Origin: Bordetella genomosp. 9
Lineage (GTDB): Bacteria; Pseudomonadota; Gammaproteobacteria; Burkholderiales; Burkholderiaceae_B
Reading direction: 5' to 3'
Assembly (NCBI RefSeq): GCF_002261425.1
Contig: NZ_NEVJ01000002.1
Location: 434,001-498,000, forward strand
DNA: 64,000 nt
The position numbers and the translations under genes were made by a program. Below, piece after piece: positions 1 through 8,407 of the stretch (positions within the stretch are counted from its first letter, which is position 1; every line of letters begins with the position of its first letter). The notes below the pieces were generated by a model that saw nothing but the letters and a program-made list of their open reading frames with translations, searched no databases and was not told the DNA's origin.

Positions 1-883
1 GATCGTGTTCTGCGTGACGCAGGTGCTGCCGGGCGACGCGGCGGTGATGATGCTTGGCGAGAACGCGACCCCCCAGGCACTGGACGCGGTGCGCGAGCAA
101 CTGGGCCTAAACACGCCGCTGTGGCATCAATACGGCCATTGGCTGTGGGGCGCGGTACGCGGCGATTTCGGCGTGTCCCTGCGGACGGGGCAGCCGATCG
201 CGCAATTCATGTTCGAGGCCCTGGGGCGATCGCTCCTGCTGGCCGTGCTTTCCATCTGCTTCATGCTGTGCCTGGCGATTCCCCTGGGCATCGTGGCGGC
301 GGTGCGGCGCGGCAGGTTGCCCGACCTGGTGGTCAGCGTGATTTCCTACGTCGGCGTGTCGGTGCCCGAGTTCGTCTCCGCCACCTTGCTCATCGTCATC
401 TGCGCCGACATGCTGCAACTCTTGCCCGCGACCGGCTACACCCCGATCGGCGAGGATCCGTTCGGCTGGCTGCGTCACATGGTCCTGCCGGTGGTCACGG
501 TATCGGTGATCCTGATCGCGCATGTATCGCGCATGGTGCGCTCCGAACTGGTCGACGTCCTGCATACCGACTATATCCGCGCCGCCCGGCTGAAGGGGCT
601 GTCGCGCCGCACGGTATTGCTCAAGCACGGCCTGCGCAATGCCCTGCTGCCAACCATCACGATCGTTGCGCTCGATGTCGGCTATCTGCTCGGCGGCGTC
701 ATCGTGGTCGAGGAAATCTTCGCCATTCCGGGGATCGGCCGGCAGATCGTGGTGGCCATCCAGACGCGTGACCTGCCGACCATCCAGGCGGGTGCGCTGA
801 TCATGGCGGCGACCTACTGCATCGTGAACATGTTCGCCGACATCGCCTACGCCACGCTGGATAAAAGGATTCAGTATGAGTAA
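1..883 (+). CDS. Dipeptide/oligopeptide ABC transporter permease, DppB type (5' end outside window)
   Basis: Inner-membrane permease subunit of a peptide/nickel-type (family 5) ABC importer. The reading frame is open back to base 1, so the true start lies before the window and the N-terminal membrane segment is missing. About five hydrophobic segments remain. The cytoplasmic EAA-type loop that contacts the ATPase is visible around codons 190-215 (RAARLKG...RNALLP). The last 8 bases overlap the next permease (ATGAGTAA), which indicates translational coupling. It forms a heterodimer with the DppC-type protein at 876-1772. The substrate cannot be read from the sequence; the neighbouring hydrolases suggest a peptide or amide. 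Confidence 0.9.
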   Translation, partial: IVFCVTQVLPGDAAVMMLGENATPQALDAVREQLGLNTPLWHQYGHWLWGAVRGDFGVSLRTGQPIAQFMFEALGRSLLLAVLSICFMLCLAIPLGIVAAVRRGRLPDLVVSVISYVGVSVPEFVSATLLIVICADMLQLLPATGYTPIGEDPFGWLRHMVLPVVTVSVILIAHVSRMVRSELVDVLHTDYIRAARLKGLSRRTVLLKHGLRNALLPTITIVALDVGYLLGGVIVVEEIFAIPGIGRQIVVAIQTRDLPTIQAGALIMAATYCIVNMFADIAYATLDKRIQYE

Positions 884-1772
884 TCCGTCGAATGCGGCGC
901 CCGGGGTCGCGCCCGGCACGGCTGCCGTCGTACCGCCGCGTCTGGGGGCGAACACCTTCTTCTCGCGCCTGATGCGTTCGCCCCAGGGCGTGCTTGGCGT
1001 GATCCTGGTTTCCGCCATCCTGGTGCTGGTCGTCCTGGGGCCGTGGCTGGCGCCCCACTCGCCGGAGGCGATGTCTCCGCTGGCGCGCTACAAGGGGCCC
1101 AGCGCCGCGCACTGGTTCGGAACGGACCAGTATGGCCGGGACATCCTGAGCCGGATCCTCTACGGCGCGCGCGCCACGGTTCTGCTGGCGGTGCTCGCGA
1201 CCTTGATGGGCACGGCGCTGGGCGCGGTGATAGGCACGACCACGGCCTATATCGGCGGCAAGTTCGATGAATTCGCGATGCGGACCGTGGACGCGATTCT
1301 TTCCATCCCCAGCCTGCTGTTCGCCTTGCTGATCGTGAACCTGATGGGCAAGAGCACCTTGAACGCGGTGCTGGCGATCGGCATTGCCTTCACGCCCAGC
1401 ATGGCGCGCATCACGCGCTCGGTCGCGCTGGCGGTGAGAAAGCAGGATTTCGTGAACGCCGCGATCGCGCGCGGCGAAAGCAATGCCTACGTCATCCTGC
1501 GCGAAATGCTGCCCAACGTGATCGCCCCGGTCATCGTGGAATTCACGATACGCGTGGCGTTCGCGGTGATGCTGTTCGCGACGCTCAGCTTTCTCGGTCT
1601 GGGCGCCCAGCCCCCCGCGTCGGAGTGGGGGCTGATGGCGGCCGAGGCACGGCGGTTCATGCATCAGAGCGTCTGGATCATCCTGTGGCCCAGCCTGGCC
1701 GTGGCGCTGGTCGCCATCGGCTTCAACCTGCTCGGCGACGGCCTCCGCGACGCGCTGAATCCCAGGACCTGA
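876..1772 (+). CDS. Dipeptide/oligopeptide ABC transporter permease, DppC type
   Basis: Second transmembrane subunit of the importer, 298 aa. It has the DppC-type layout: an N-terminal cytoplasmic tail, a first membrane segment near residues 42-62, a periplasmic stretch containing FGTDQYGRDILSR (about 85-97), then a cluster of membrane helices. That GTDxxGRD motif is typical of the family. An EAA-type loop lies near residues 200-215 (AIARGESNAYVILREMLPN). It overlaps the upstream permease by 8 bases and sits 7 bases before the ATPase gene, so all three are almost certainly one transcript. Confidence 0.92.
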   Translation: MSNPSNAAPGVAPGTAAVVPPRLGANTFFSRLMRSPQGVLGVILVSAILVLVVLGPWLAPHSPEAMSPLARYKGPSAAHWFGTDQYGRDILSRILYGARATVLLAVLATLMGTALGAVIGTTTAYIGGKFDEFAMRTVDAILSIPSLLFALLIVNLMGKSTLNAVLAIGIAFTPSMARITRSVALAVRKQDFVNAAIARGESNAYVILREMLPNVIAPVIVEFTIRVAFAVMLFATLSFLGLGAQPPASEWGLMAAEARRFMHQSVWIILWPSLAVALVAIGFNLLGDGLRDALNPRT

Positions 1773-1779
1773 ACGAGAC

Positions 1780-3432
1780 ATGGATACCGTGCTGAACATC
1801 CGGGACTACAGCCTGGAGTATGCGACCCCGCAAGGACCTTTCCATGCCCTGAGCCACATCGACCTGGATATCGCCGCCGGGCAGGTGCTCGGGCTGGTCG
1901 GTGAGTCCGGCTCGGGCAAGACGTCGATCGCCTGGTCCGTCATGCGGTATCTGCCGCGCAACGCGACGGTGACCCATGGCACGATCCTGCTGGGCCAGGA
2001 CGATCTGCTGCGCAAATCCCAGGCCGAACTCGACCTGATACGCGGCCGGCGCATCAGCATGGTTTTCCAGGATCCCGGTACATCGTTGAACCCGACGCTG
2101 ACACTGGGCGAGCAGTTGCTGGAAGTGATGGTCAGGCATCGCAGCCACACCCGCCAGGAAGCCACCAGCGAGGCCCTGGCGATGCTGGAGCGCGTGGGCC
2201 TGAAGGATCCCGCCGGCATGATGTCGCGCTATCCGCATGAGGTCTCCGGTGGTGAAAAGCAGCGTGTGATGATCGCTACCGCCTTTGCCTGCCGGCCCGA
2301 GTGCATCATTTTCGACGAACCGACGACGGCGCTGGACGTAGTGACCGGCCGGCAGATTCTCGACCTGTTCACCGAGCTGCAGGCCGATACCGGCGTCGCT
2401 TCGCTTTATATCTCGCATGACCTCGCGCTGGTGTCGCGGATCGCGGACCACGTGGCGGTCATCCACAAAGGCGTCATCGTCGAGCGAGGCGAGATCGAAC
2501 GGGTCTTCGGGCAGCCGGCCCATGCCTATACGCGGCGGCTGCTGGACGCCGTGCCTCGTCCCGATCGACGCCTGACGGATAGCCGGGCCCATCGCGCCGG
2601 CGCCGTGCTGTTGCGCACCGAGGCGCTCGGCGTCGATTATGGACGCGCCCCGGCGTTCGCCAGGCTGCTGGGCCGCAAGCGCCGCCCAGTGGTGGGCAAC
2701 CAGGCGATCAGCCTGGCAGTGAACAGCGGCGAAATTCTGGGCGTGGTGGGCGAGTCCGGTTCCGGCAAGTCGACGCTGGCCAAGGCGTTGACGGGATTGA
2801 ACACCTTCCATGGCGGCCTGTATTTCCAGGGCGGCGCCATCGAAGGCGCCAAGGCCATGAACACGGCATATCGCCGGGATGTACAGATCATCTTCCAGCA
2901 TCCCGACGCGTCCTTGAACCCACGCCAGCGCATCGGGGAGATCCTGTCGCGCCCCCTGCGCCTGTACGGCGATCGCGGCGGGCAGGGGATCGACACGGCG
3001 GTGCGCGATCTGCTGGAAGAGGTCCGGCTGCCGCGGAACTACGCGGACCGTTATCCGCACGAGCTGTCCGGCGGCGAGAAGCAGCGCGTCGCCATCGCGC
3101 GCGCCTTCGCGTCCCATCCCAAGCTGGTCATCTGCGACGAGATCACGTCGGCCCTGGACGTTTCCGTGCAGGCCTCGGTGATCGAATTGCTGGTGGACTT
3201 CCAGAAGTGCTTCGGCACCGCCTATATCTTCATCACGCATGACCTGAACCTGGTGCGGCAGATCGCGCACAGGATCGCGGTGATGTACCGCGGCGAGCTG
3301 GTGGACCTTTTCGATGTCGAGGATGTCGACGCCCCGGAGCGTCATCCCTATACGCGCACGCTCATAGACGCGGTTCCCGTCCTGTCGGGCGGACGCATGC
3401 CGGTCGCGGCAACGACGGAGTTCCAGCCATGA
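1780..3432 (+). CDS. ABC transporter ATP-binding protein with two nucleotide-binding domains (DppD-DppF fusion type)
   Basis: 550 aa; both ATPases of the importer in one chain. Domain 1 (about 5-260) has Walker A GESGSGKT, signature VSGGEKQR and Walker [12 protein letters not shown]. Domain 2 (about 270-535) has [17 protein letters not shown] and Walker B VICDEITSALD. Each half ends in an oligopeptide-transporter C-terminal segment with the HPYTR-type motif (HAYTRRLLDAVP, HPYTRTLIDAVP). Fusion of DppD and DppF is common in proteobacteria (compare GsiA). The stop overlaps the start of the M20 gene by 4 bases. Confidence 0.95.
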   Translation: MDTVLNIRDYSLEYATPQGPFHALSHIDLDIAAGQVLGLVGESGSGKTSIAWSVMRYLPRNATVTHGTILLGQDDLLRKSQAELDLIRGRRISMVFQDPGTSLNPTLTLGEQLLEVMVRHRSHTRQEATSEALAMLERVGLKDPAGMMSRYPHEVSGGEKQRVMIATAFACRPECIIFDEPTTALDVVTGRQILDLFTELQADTGVASLYISHDLALVSRIADHVAVIHKGVIVERGEIERVFGQPAHAYTRRLLDAVPRPDRRLTDSRAHRAGAVLLRTEALGVDYGRAPAFARLLGRKRRPVVGNQAISLAVNSGEILGVVGESGSGKSTLAKALTGLNTFHGGLYFQGGAIEGAKAMNTAYRRDVQIIFQHPDASLNPRQRIGEILSRPLRLYGDRGGQGIDTAVRDLLEEVRLPRNYADRYPHELSGGEKQRVAIARAFASHPKLVICDEITSALDVSVQASVIELLVDFQKCFGTAYIFITHDLNLVRQIAHRIAVMYRGELVDLFDVEDVDAPERHPYTRTLIDAVPVLSGGRMPVAATTEFQP

Positions 3433-4661
3433 ATATCGATAGCGCCCTCGCCAGCCTGGATGAATCCGGGAGCCTGGCGTTCCTCAGCAAGCTGGTCCAG
3501 CAAAAATCATATTCGGCGACGGACGGCGAGCGGCAGTTGGCTGCCTATCTCGTGCGCGCCATGGAGGCGATGGGCATGGATGCGTCGCTGGCGCCCGTGC
3601 CCGGCGCGCGGGCCAATGCGATCGGCACGCTCAAGGGCAGCGGTGGCGGCCACAGCCTGCTTTTCAACGGCCATATCGATACCAATCCGGTGTCCGAAGG
3701 ATGGACGGTGGATCCCTGGGAAGGCAAGGTCGACGACAAATTCATCTATGGCATAGGCGTGTCGAACATGAAGGCCGGCGATGCCGCCTATTTCTGGGCG
3801 GTCAAGACGCTGGTCGACGCCGGCGTGCGCCTGCGCGGAGATGTCGTCCTGACTTTCGTCGTCGGCGAACTGCAGGGCGGCGTGGGAACGGTAGCCGCCA
3901 TCGACCAGGGCGTGCGGGCAGATTACTTCATCAACAGCGAACCCACGGACCTGGCCGCGCTGACAATGCACGCCGCGTCGGTATCCTTCACGATCGAACT
4001 GACCGGGGTGACGCGCCACCTGTCCAAGCGCGAGGAAGCCGTCGACGCCATCGCGGCCGCCTGCGACCTGATACCGCGCATCAACGCGATGCGGTTCCGC
4101 AATGCCGCCAGCGACGAACACCGTTCCATCAACCGTGGTCATGTAGGCATCGTGCACGGCGCGCTGGGAAAGGACCTGCATGAATGGCGGCCGCCGCAGG
4201 TGGCGGATTTCGTGCGATTGCGCGGCGTCGGCCGCTATGCACCCGGGCAGACGGACGAGGATGTCCTGGCCGGCCTGGAGGCGTTGCTCACCGCCTTGCG
4301 GGAACGCTTTCCGGGGCTGAAGACCAGCCTGCGTCCGGAGAAGGACACGGGACGCATGACGATGCCTCCCTTCCATGTCGAAAAGACGTCGCGCATCGTG
4401 CAGGCCGTCAACGCGGCCTACCTGGCGGTGCGCGGCGAGCCGCAACCCACCGGCGCCATCACGCCGCCCGGCTACTACGGCACCGACGCGGGCCACCTGT
4501 ATGCGCGGGCCGGAATGGAGGGCGTGGTGTGCGGCCCGGGCGGCCGCTACAACACGATGCCGGACGAGCGGGTCGACATCCAGGATTACCTCGACATGAT
4601 CCGCGTCTACATGCGGACGATCGTCGATATTTGCGGCGTCCATGACGACACGCGCGTGTAA
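3429..4661 (+). CDS. M20-family hydrolase (ArgE/DapE-like) with altered metal ligands
   Basis: 410 aa, normal length for M20 deacetylases/peptidases, with no signal peptide, so cytoplasmic. The first zinc ligand and catalytic Asp are recognisable in NGHIDTNP (about residue 80). The usual bridging Asp in GxxDMKGG is Asn here (GVSNMKAG). The EE pair reads GELQGG, keeping one Glu. The GEPT-type ligand is kept (NSEPT). The C-terminal AHxxDE His is missing (NTMPDER). The lost ligands are seen by eye alignment. Start ATG 3429 overlaps the ATPase stop. It probably processes the imported solute in the cytoplasm, but peptidase activity should not be assumed. It may belong to a conserved M20 subfamily with another metal stoichiometry. 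Confidence 0.85.
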   Translation: MNIDSALASLDESGSLAFLSKLVQQKSYSATDGERQLAAYLVRAMEAMGMDASLAPVPGARANAIGTLKGSGGGHSLLFNGHIDTNPVSEGWTVDPWEGKVDDKFIYGIGVSNMKAGDAAYFWAVKTLVDAGVRLRGDVVLTFVVGELQGGVGTVAAIDQGVRADYFINSEPTDLAALTMHAASVSFTIELTGVTRHLSKREEAVDAIAAACDLIPRINAMRFRNAASDEHRSINRGHVGIVHGALGKDLHEWRPPQVADFVRLRGVGRYAPGQTDEDVLAGLEALLTALRERFPGLKTSLRPEKDTGRMTMPPFHVEKTSRIVQAVNAAYLAVRGEPQPTGAITPPGYYGTDAGHLYARAGMEGVVCGPGGRYNTMPDERVDIQDYLDMIRVYMRTIVDICGVHDDTRV

Positions 4662-4686
4662 CAGCCCTATATCCATGGAGTAAGCG

Positions 4687-6285
4687 ATGAATGAGCAACC
4701 TGACGGCGCGTGCGAGGACGTGGCGCGCGAAGCGCACGCGCGGCGAGGCTTTCTTGTGAAGATGGCGGCGCTCGGCCTGTCCACCGCCTTGCCGGGAGCC
4801 GCGTTCAGCGCGCCGCCGGCGGGACGGCGCGGCGGCGTGCTGCGGGTCAGCGTGTCGCAGGCCATCTCGAAGATCAATCCATTCCAGGCCAGGGTGATTT
4901 CCGAGTACCTGGCGGTGGAGCTGATGTATTCCGGCCTGACCCGGCTGAACACCGACAATGTCGCCGAACCGGACCTGGCGCTCAGTTGGTCCAGCAACGA
5001 AAAACTGGACGAGTGGACATTCAAGCTACGTCCGTCGTTGAAGTTCCGCGATGGCACCGCATGCACGCCAGGGGATGTCATTGCGTCCATCAAGGCAGTC
5101 CTCGACGCCAAAACGGGGTCGCCGGCGCGCCAGAACATAGGGCCGATCGCCGACGTGGTATCGACCGCGGGCGATAGCGTGACCTTCAAGCTATCGACGC
5201 CATATGCCGACCTGCCCACGGCGCTGTCGCACCCCAATGCGAAAGTCGTGCCGGCCGCGGTGATCGCGCGAGGCATGGATACGATGGCGCGCGAATCGTT
5301 CGGCACCGGGCCGTTCACGCTGGTCCAATTCGAATCCGAGCGGATCCTGGTGGCGACGCGCAACGAGCACTACTACGACCCGCAACGCCCATATCTGGAT
5401 CGCGTCGAAGTCAAGGTGTATCCCGACGCCACGTCCGAAGGCAGCGCCTTGATGTCCGGCGATATCGACCTGATGTCCCAGGTGCAGCCGACCGAGTTCG
5501 CCCGCCTTTCGAAGGCGCCGCGCGTTAAGGCGCTGCGCGCGGCATCCGGTACCTTCAGCAACATCATCCTGGGTTGCAACCAGAAGCCTTTCAACGATAT
5601 ACGCGTGCGCCAGGCGCTGGCGCTGACCGTCGATCGCAAGGCCATGGTGGACTTCGTGGCCGAGGGGTATGGCTCGGTCGCCAACGACACGCCCATCAAT
5701 GCGTCCTATCCGTTCTTCAGCAAGCAGCCGGACAAGGTGCCGGATATCGCGCAGGCCAGGAAGCTGCTGGCCGACGCGGGCTATGCGAACGGCCTGACCC
5801 TGACGTTGATCGCCTCGGACGTGCCGTCGGTGCGCACGCAGATGGCCGTCGCCTTGCGCGAGATGGCGAAGCCCGCGGGTTTCGATATCGAAGTGCAGAC
5901 CATGCCGCATGCGACCTACCTGGAGCAGGTGTGGCGCAAGGGCGCCTTCTACATCGGGTATTACGCGGGGCAGCCCACGATAGACGCCCTGGTATCGCAG
6001 CTCTACACGTCCACGGCGGCCTGGAACGAAACGCACTGGGACAACAAGCAGTTCGACGCGCTGATCGAGCAGGCGCGCGGAACGGCTGACAACGCGCAAA
6101 GGCAAAAGCTGTATGCCGAGGCCCAGGCGTTGATGCGGACGGAAGTGCCCGCCGTCATCCCGGTGTTCTTCGATCTGCTGCGCGCGCATCGGGACTACGT
6201 GAACAACTTCGCGATGTACCCGCGCGGCGTGCTGTTCCGGCTGGATGAGGTGTGGCTGGCCGAGAATGCGCCCAAGCGGACCTGA
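4687..6285 (+). CDS. ABC transporter substrate-binding protein, peptide/nickel family (Tat-exported)
   Basis: 532 aa, family 5 periplasmic solute receptor (DppA/OppA fold). The N-terminus carries a twin-arginine export motif, ARRGFLVK at residues 18-25, followed by a short hydrophobic stretch and a likely cleavage near AFSA-PP (about residue 41). The family hallmark follows: a core of the form LxxGLTRLN with a later ESWxxNEKLDEWTFKLR-like region, and RVRQALALTVDRKA near residues 310-325. Its gene lies after the ATPase and M20 genes rather than first in the operon. Tat export suggests it folds before export. Ligand unknown. Confidence 0.9.
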   Translation: MNEQPDGACEDVAREAHARRGFLVKMAALGLSTALPGAAFSAPPAGRRGGVLRVSVSQAISKINPFQARVISEYLAVELMYSGLTRLNTDNVAEPDLALSWSSNEKLDEWTFKLRPSLKFRDGTACTPGDVIASIKAVLDAKTGSPARQNIGPIADVVSTAGDSVTFKLSTPYADLPTALSHPNAKVVPAAVIARGMDTMARESFGTGPFTLVQFESERILVATRNEHYYDPQRPYLDRVEVKVYPDATSEGSALMSGDIDLMSQVQPTEFARLSKAPRVKALRAASGTFSNIILGCNQKPFNDIRVRQALALTVDRKAMVDFVAEGYGSVANDTPINASYPFFSKQPDKVPDIAQARKLLADAGYANGLTLTLIASDVPSVRTQMAVALREMAKPAGFDIEVQTMPHATYLEQVWRKGAFYIGYYAGQPTIDALVSQLYTSTAAWNETHWDNKQFDALIEQARGTADNAQRQKLYAEAQALMRTEVPAVIPVFFDLLRAHRDYVNNFAMYPRGVLFRLDEVWLAENAPKRT

Positions 6286-6328
6286 CAGGCTTTCTTTTCA
6301 ATCGATGCGATCAACGTTGGAGCAGGGA

Positions 6329-7495
6329 ATGGATCTGGCTGCGGTAGGGGAGTTCCCCCTGAGCGAGTTCGAAGAGCGGGTCGGTCGCCTCAGGACGATC
6401 ATGCGCGCGCGCGAGGCTGACGTCATGCTGGTCGACGACATCGAGCCGCTCGCATACTTCACGGGGTATGAGCGTTCGGTCAGCTTTTATCGGGCCGCCT
6501 TCATCCCCCTGCTGGGCGAGCCCTTCATGGTGCTGCGCAGCCTGGACATCACCCCATTTCGCGAGTGCGCCTGGTTCGGCGACGCGGTCGGCTACCGGGA
6601 TACCGAGGACGCGGTGGCCTTCGTCGCCGCCGAGCTGAAGCGCAGGGGTTACGGCGCCGCGCGTGTCGGGGTCGACTTCGGTAGCCACGCGTTGTCGGTG
6701 GCCAGCTTCCGCAAGCTGGAGCAGTTGCTGCCGGACGCGCGCTTCGTCGATATGACGGCGGTGCCGTGGGAAGCCCGGCTGATCAAGTCGGAACTGGAGC
6801 TGGCGCATATCCGCCGCGCGGCGTACATCGCGGACACGGCCATGAGCGAAATCTGCGGCCTCGCCAGGGAGGGTGTCAGCAGCCGGGATATGAGCGCGCA
6901 TGCGGCGGGCCGGTACGTCCAGCTCGGAAGCTCGCCGGGCTATGTCGGCCCGATCACCTACGGGAAGGGGTGGGGCTTCCTGCACGGCTTCTTGAGCGAC
7001 ACCCCCATGGTGTCGGGCGACATCCTGCACGTGGAGCTGGTACCGAAATTCCGTGGCTATAGCGCGCGGCTCATGCGCAGCGTGGTCATAGGCGGCGCCA
7101 CCGACGAGCAGAAGGTCGCGGCGCGCGAGATCGTCCGCCTGCAGGACGAACAGTTCGCGGCGATGCGCCCCGGCGCGCTGGCCAGCGACGTCGACGCCAT
7201 CCTGCGCGACGGATTGCTGCGCGCCGGGCTGCGCGACAGCTATGACAACATCACGGGCTACACGATCGGCTTCTATTCCCAACAGCCCATCCGGTCCAGC
7301 GACTTCACCCGCGTGTTCAGTCCCGCATCGAAGTGGAAGCTGGAAAGCGGAATGACCTTCCATATGTATACGTCCGCGCAGGGACTCGCGTTCAGCGAAT
7401 CCGTCGTGGTGACGCCCGACGGCGCTCGGCGCTTCTCGACACTCGAACGGCGACTGTTCGAGAGCGGTCCGGCCGCCCGGCATGCGGCGGGCTAA
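6329..7495 (+). CDS. M24-fold hydrolase, creatinase/prolidase-like, without the usual metal site
   Basis: 388 aa from ATG 6329, chosen because GGAG lies 6 bases upstream; an in-frame ATG at 6305 is the alternative. It has a creatinase N-terminal domain (about 1-140) and a pita-bread M24 domain (about 150-375). The canonical Asp-Asp-His-Glu-Glu set is largely absent. The GDxxxxDxG segment reads GDILHVELVP, the second Asp position reads GYSARLMR, the GHGIG segment reads GYTIG, and only the last Glu (FSESVVV) is obvious. Metal-free M24 enzymes such as creatinase exist, so a C-N hydrolase of a non-peptide amide or amidine is as likely as a dipeptidase. Same operon as the importer. Confidence 0.85.
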   Translation: MDLAAVGEFPLSEFEERVGRLRTIMRAREADVMLVDDIEPLAYFTGYERSVSFYRAAFIPLLGEPFMVLRSLDITPFRECAWFGDAVGYRDTEDAVAFVAAELKRRGYGAARVGVDFGSHALSVASFRKLEQLLPDARFVDMTAVPWEARLIKSELELAHIRRAAYIADTAMSEICGLAREGVSSRDMSAHAAGRYVQLGSSPGYVGPITYGKGWGFLHGFLSDTPMVSGDILHVELVPKFRGYSARLMRSVVIGGATDEQKVAAREIVRLQDEQFAAMRPGALASDVDAILRDGLLRAGLRDSYDNITGYTIGFYSQQPIRSSDFTRVFSPASKWKLESGMTFHMYTSAQGLAFSESVVVTPDGARRFSTLERRLFESGPAARHAAG

Positions 7496-7524
7496 CATAC
7501 CCCGTTTTGTTGACCACTGCGCCC

Positions 7525-8310
7525 ATGGCACGTACGCTTACCCGCGCTTCAGAGCCCGCCCCACCGTCCACCCTGGATCGGCTGGATGACAGCGCCGCCA
7601 CGCCGCTGTACGAGATCGTCAAGCGCCAGCTGTCACAGAAAATCCTGTTTGGCGACTGGGGGCCGGGAACAGTCCTGCCGGCGGAAGTCGCGTTGGCCAA
7701 GGACCTCGGGGTGGCGGTCGGGACGGTGCGGCATGCCTTGCTGGAACTAGTCAGGGAAGGCCTGGTGTCGCGCCGGCGCGGCATCGGCACGGTCGTCACC
7801 AGCCGCACGCATCACCACAACCTGGCGTATTACTTCCAGTATTTCCGGCTGCATGGCAAGGATGAATCCCTGCAGCATTCGCAGCCCCGCGTGGTGAGCG
7901 TGGGTATCCAGCCGGCCGATGAGCGCGCGGCCCAGAAGCTGCAGATCGCCAGCGGCACACCGGTCGTGCGCCTGCATCGTGTGCGGGTGGTCGACGGAAG
8001 GCCCGTCATCCACGACACGTACTTTTTCGATGTGCGGCGGACGCCCGACTTTCCGATGACGCCCGAAAAAGTGCCGGGCCGCCTGCATATTTTTTTCCTG
8101 GAGCGGTACGGCGTCCGCGTGACGGCGGTCAGGGAGTTGTTGACCGCGGATATTGCCAACGAAGAAGACCGCGAACTGCTCGAACTGGAGCATCCTTCCG
8201 CCGTCCTCGGCATCGAGGACGTGGCGTTCGACCAGGCTGGCGCGCCCGTGATTTATTCGGTGCGCCGCGCCAGCACCGAGAACCATCTGTATATCAACGA
8301 GATCAAGTAG
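7525..8310 (+). CDS. GntR-family transcriptional regulator, HutC/UTRA subfamily
   Basis: 261 aa from ATG 7525. The N-terminal winged helix spans about residues 25-95 (TPLYEIVKRQLSQKI, then PAEVALAKDLGVAVGTVRHAL and a GLVSRRRGIGTVV wing). The UTRA ligand-binding domain (about 115-255) contains VVRLHRVRVVDGRP and ends with VIYSVRRAS. It starts 29 bases after the M24 gene on the same strand, so it is probably the operon's own regulator, with a metabolite of the imported solute as likely effector. The start has no strong ribosome binding site and could be a few codons off. Confidence 0.9.
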   Translation: MARTLTRASEPAPPSTLDRLDDSAATPLYEIVKRQLSQKILFGDWGPGTVLPAEVALAKDLGVAVGTVRHALLELVREGLVSRRRGIGTVVTSRTHHHNLAYYFQYFRLHGKDESLQHSQPRVVSVGIQPADERAAQKLQIASGTPVVRLHRVRVVDGRPVIHDTYFFDVRRTPDFPMTPEKVPGRLHIFFLERYGVRVTAVRELLTADIANEEDRELLELEHPSAVLGIEDVAFDQAGAPVIYSVRRASTENHLYINEIK

Positions 8311-8345
8311 CCGTGTTCCTGCCGTAGGGCAGAAGCATAGACGTT

Positions 8346-8381
8346 TAAGTAATTTAGAAATATATCTTTATTACTTATAAT
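8346..8381 (+). promoter_or_regulatory. cysB promoter with overlapping 8-bp inverted repeat
   Basis: An AT-rich island in otherwise GC-rich DNA. TTTAGA (8353-8358) and TATAAT (8376-8381) are 17 bases apart, a good sigma70 pair, 26 bases before the cysB ATG. A perfect inverted repeat, TAAGTAAT (8346-8353) and ATTACTTA (8370-8377), 16 bases apart, overlaps the -35 and -10 boxes. CysB-type regulators commonly repress their own gene, so this is a candidate autoregulatory site. The role is inferred. Confidence 0.7.
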
Positions 8382-8407
8382 TGGATTCCTCCAACGGGAT
8401 CCGCTAC

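Noticed and set aside
107..1018. Long open frame on the minus strand opposite the first permeases
   Set aside because: Rich in Arg, His, Gln and Gly with no motif; shadow of the plus-strand permease genes in GC-rich DNA. Many similar frames opposite real genes were dropped for the same reason.
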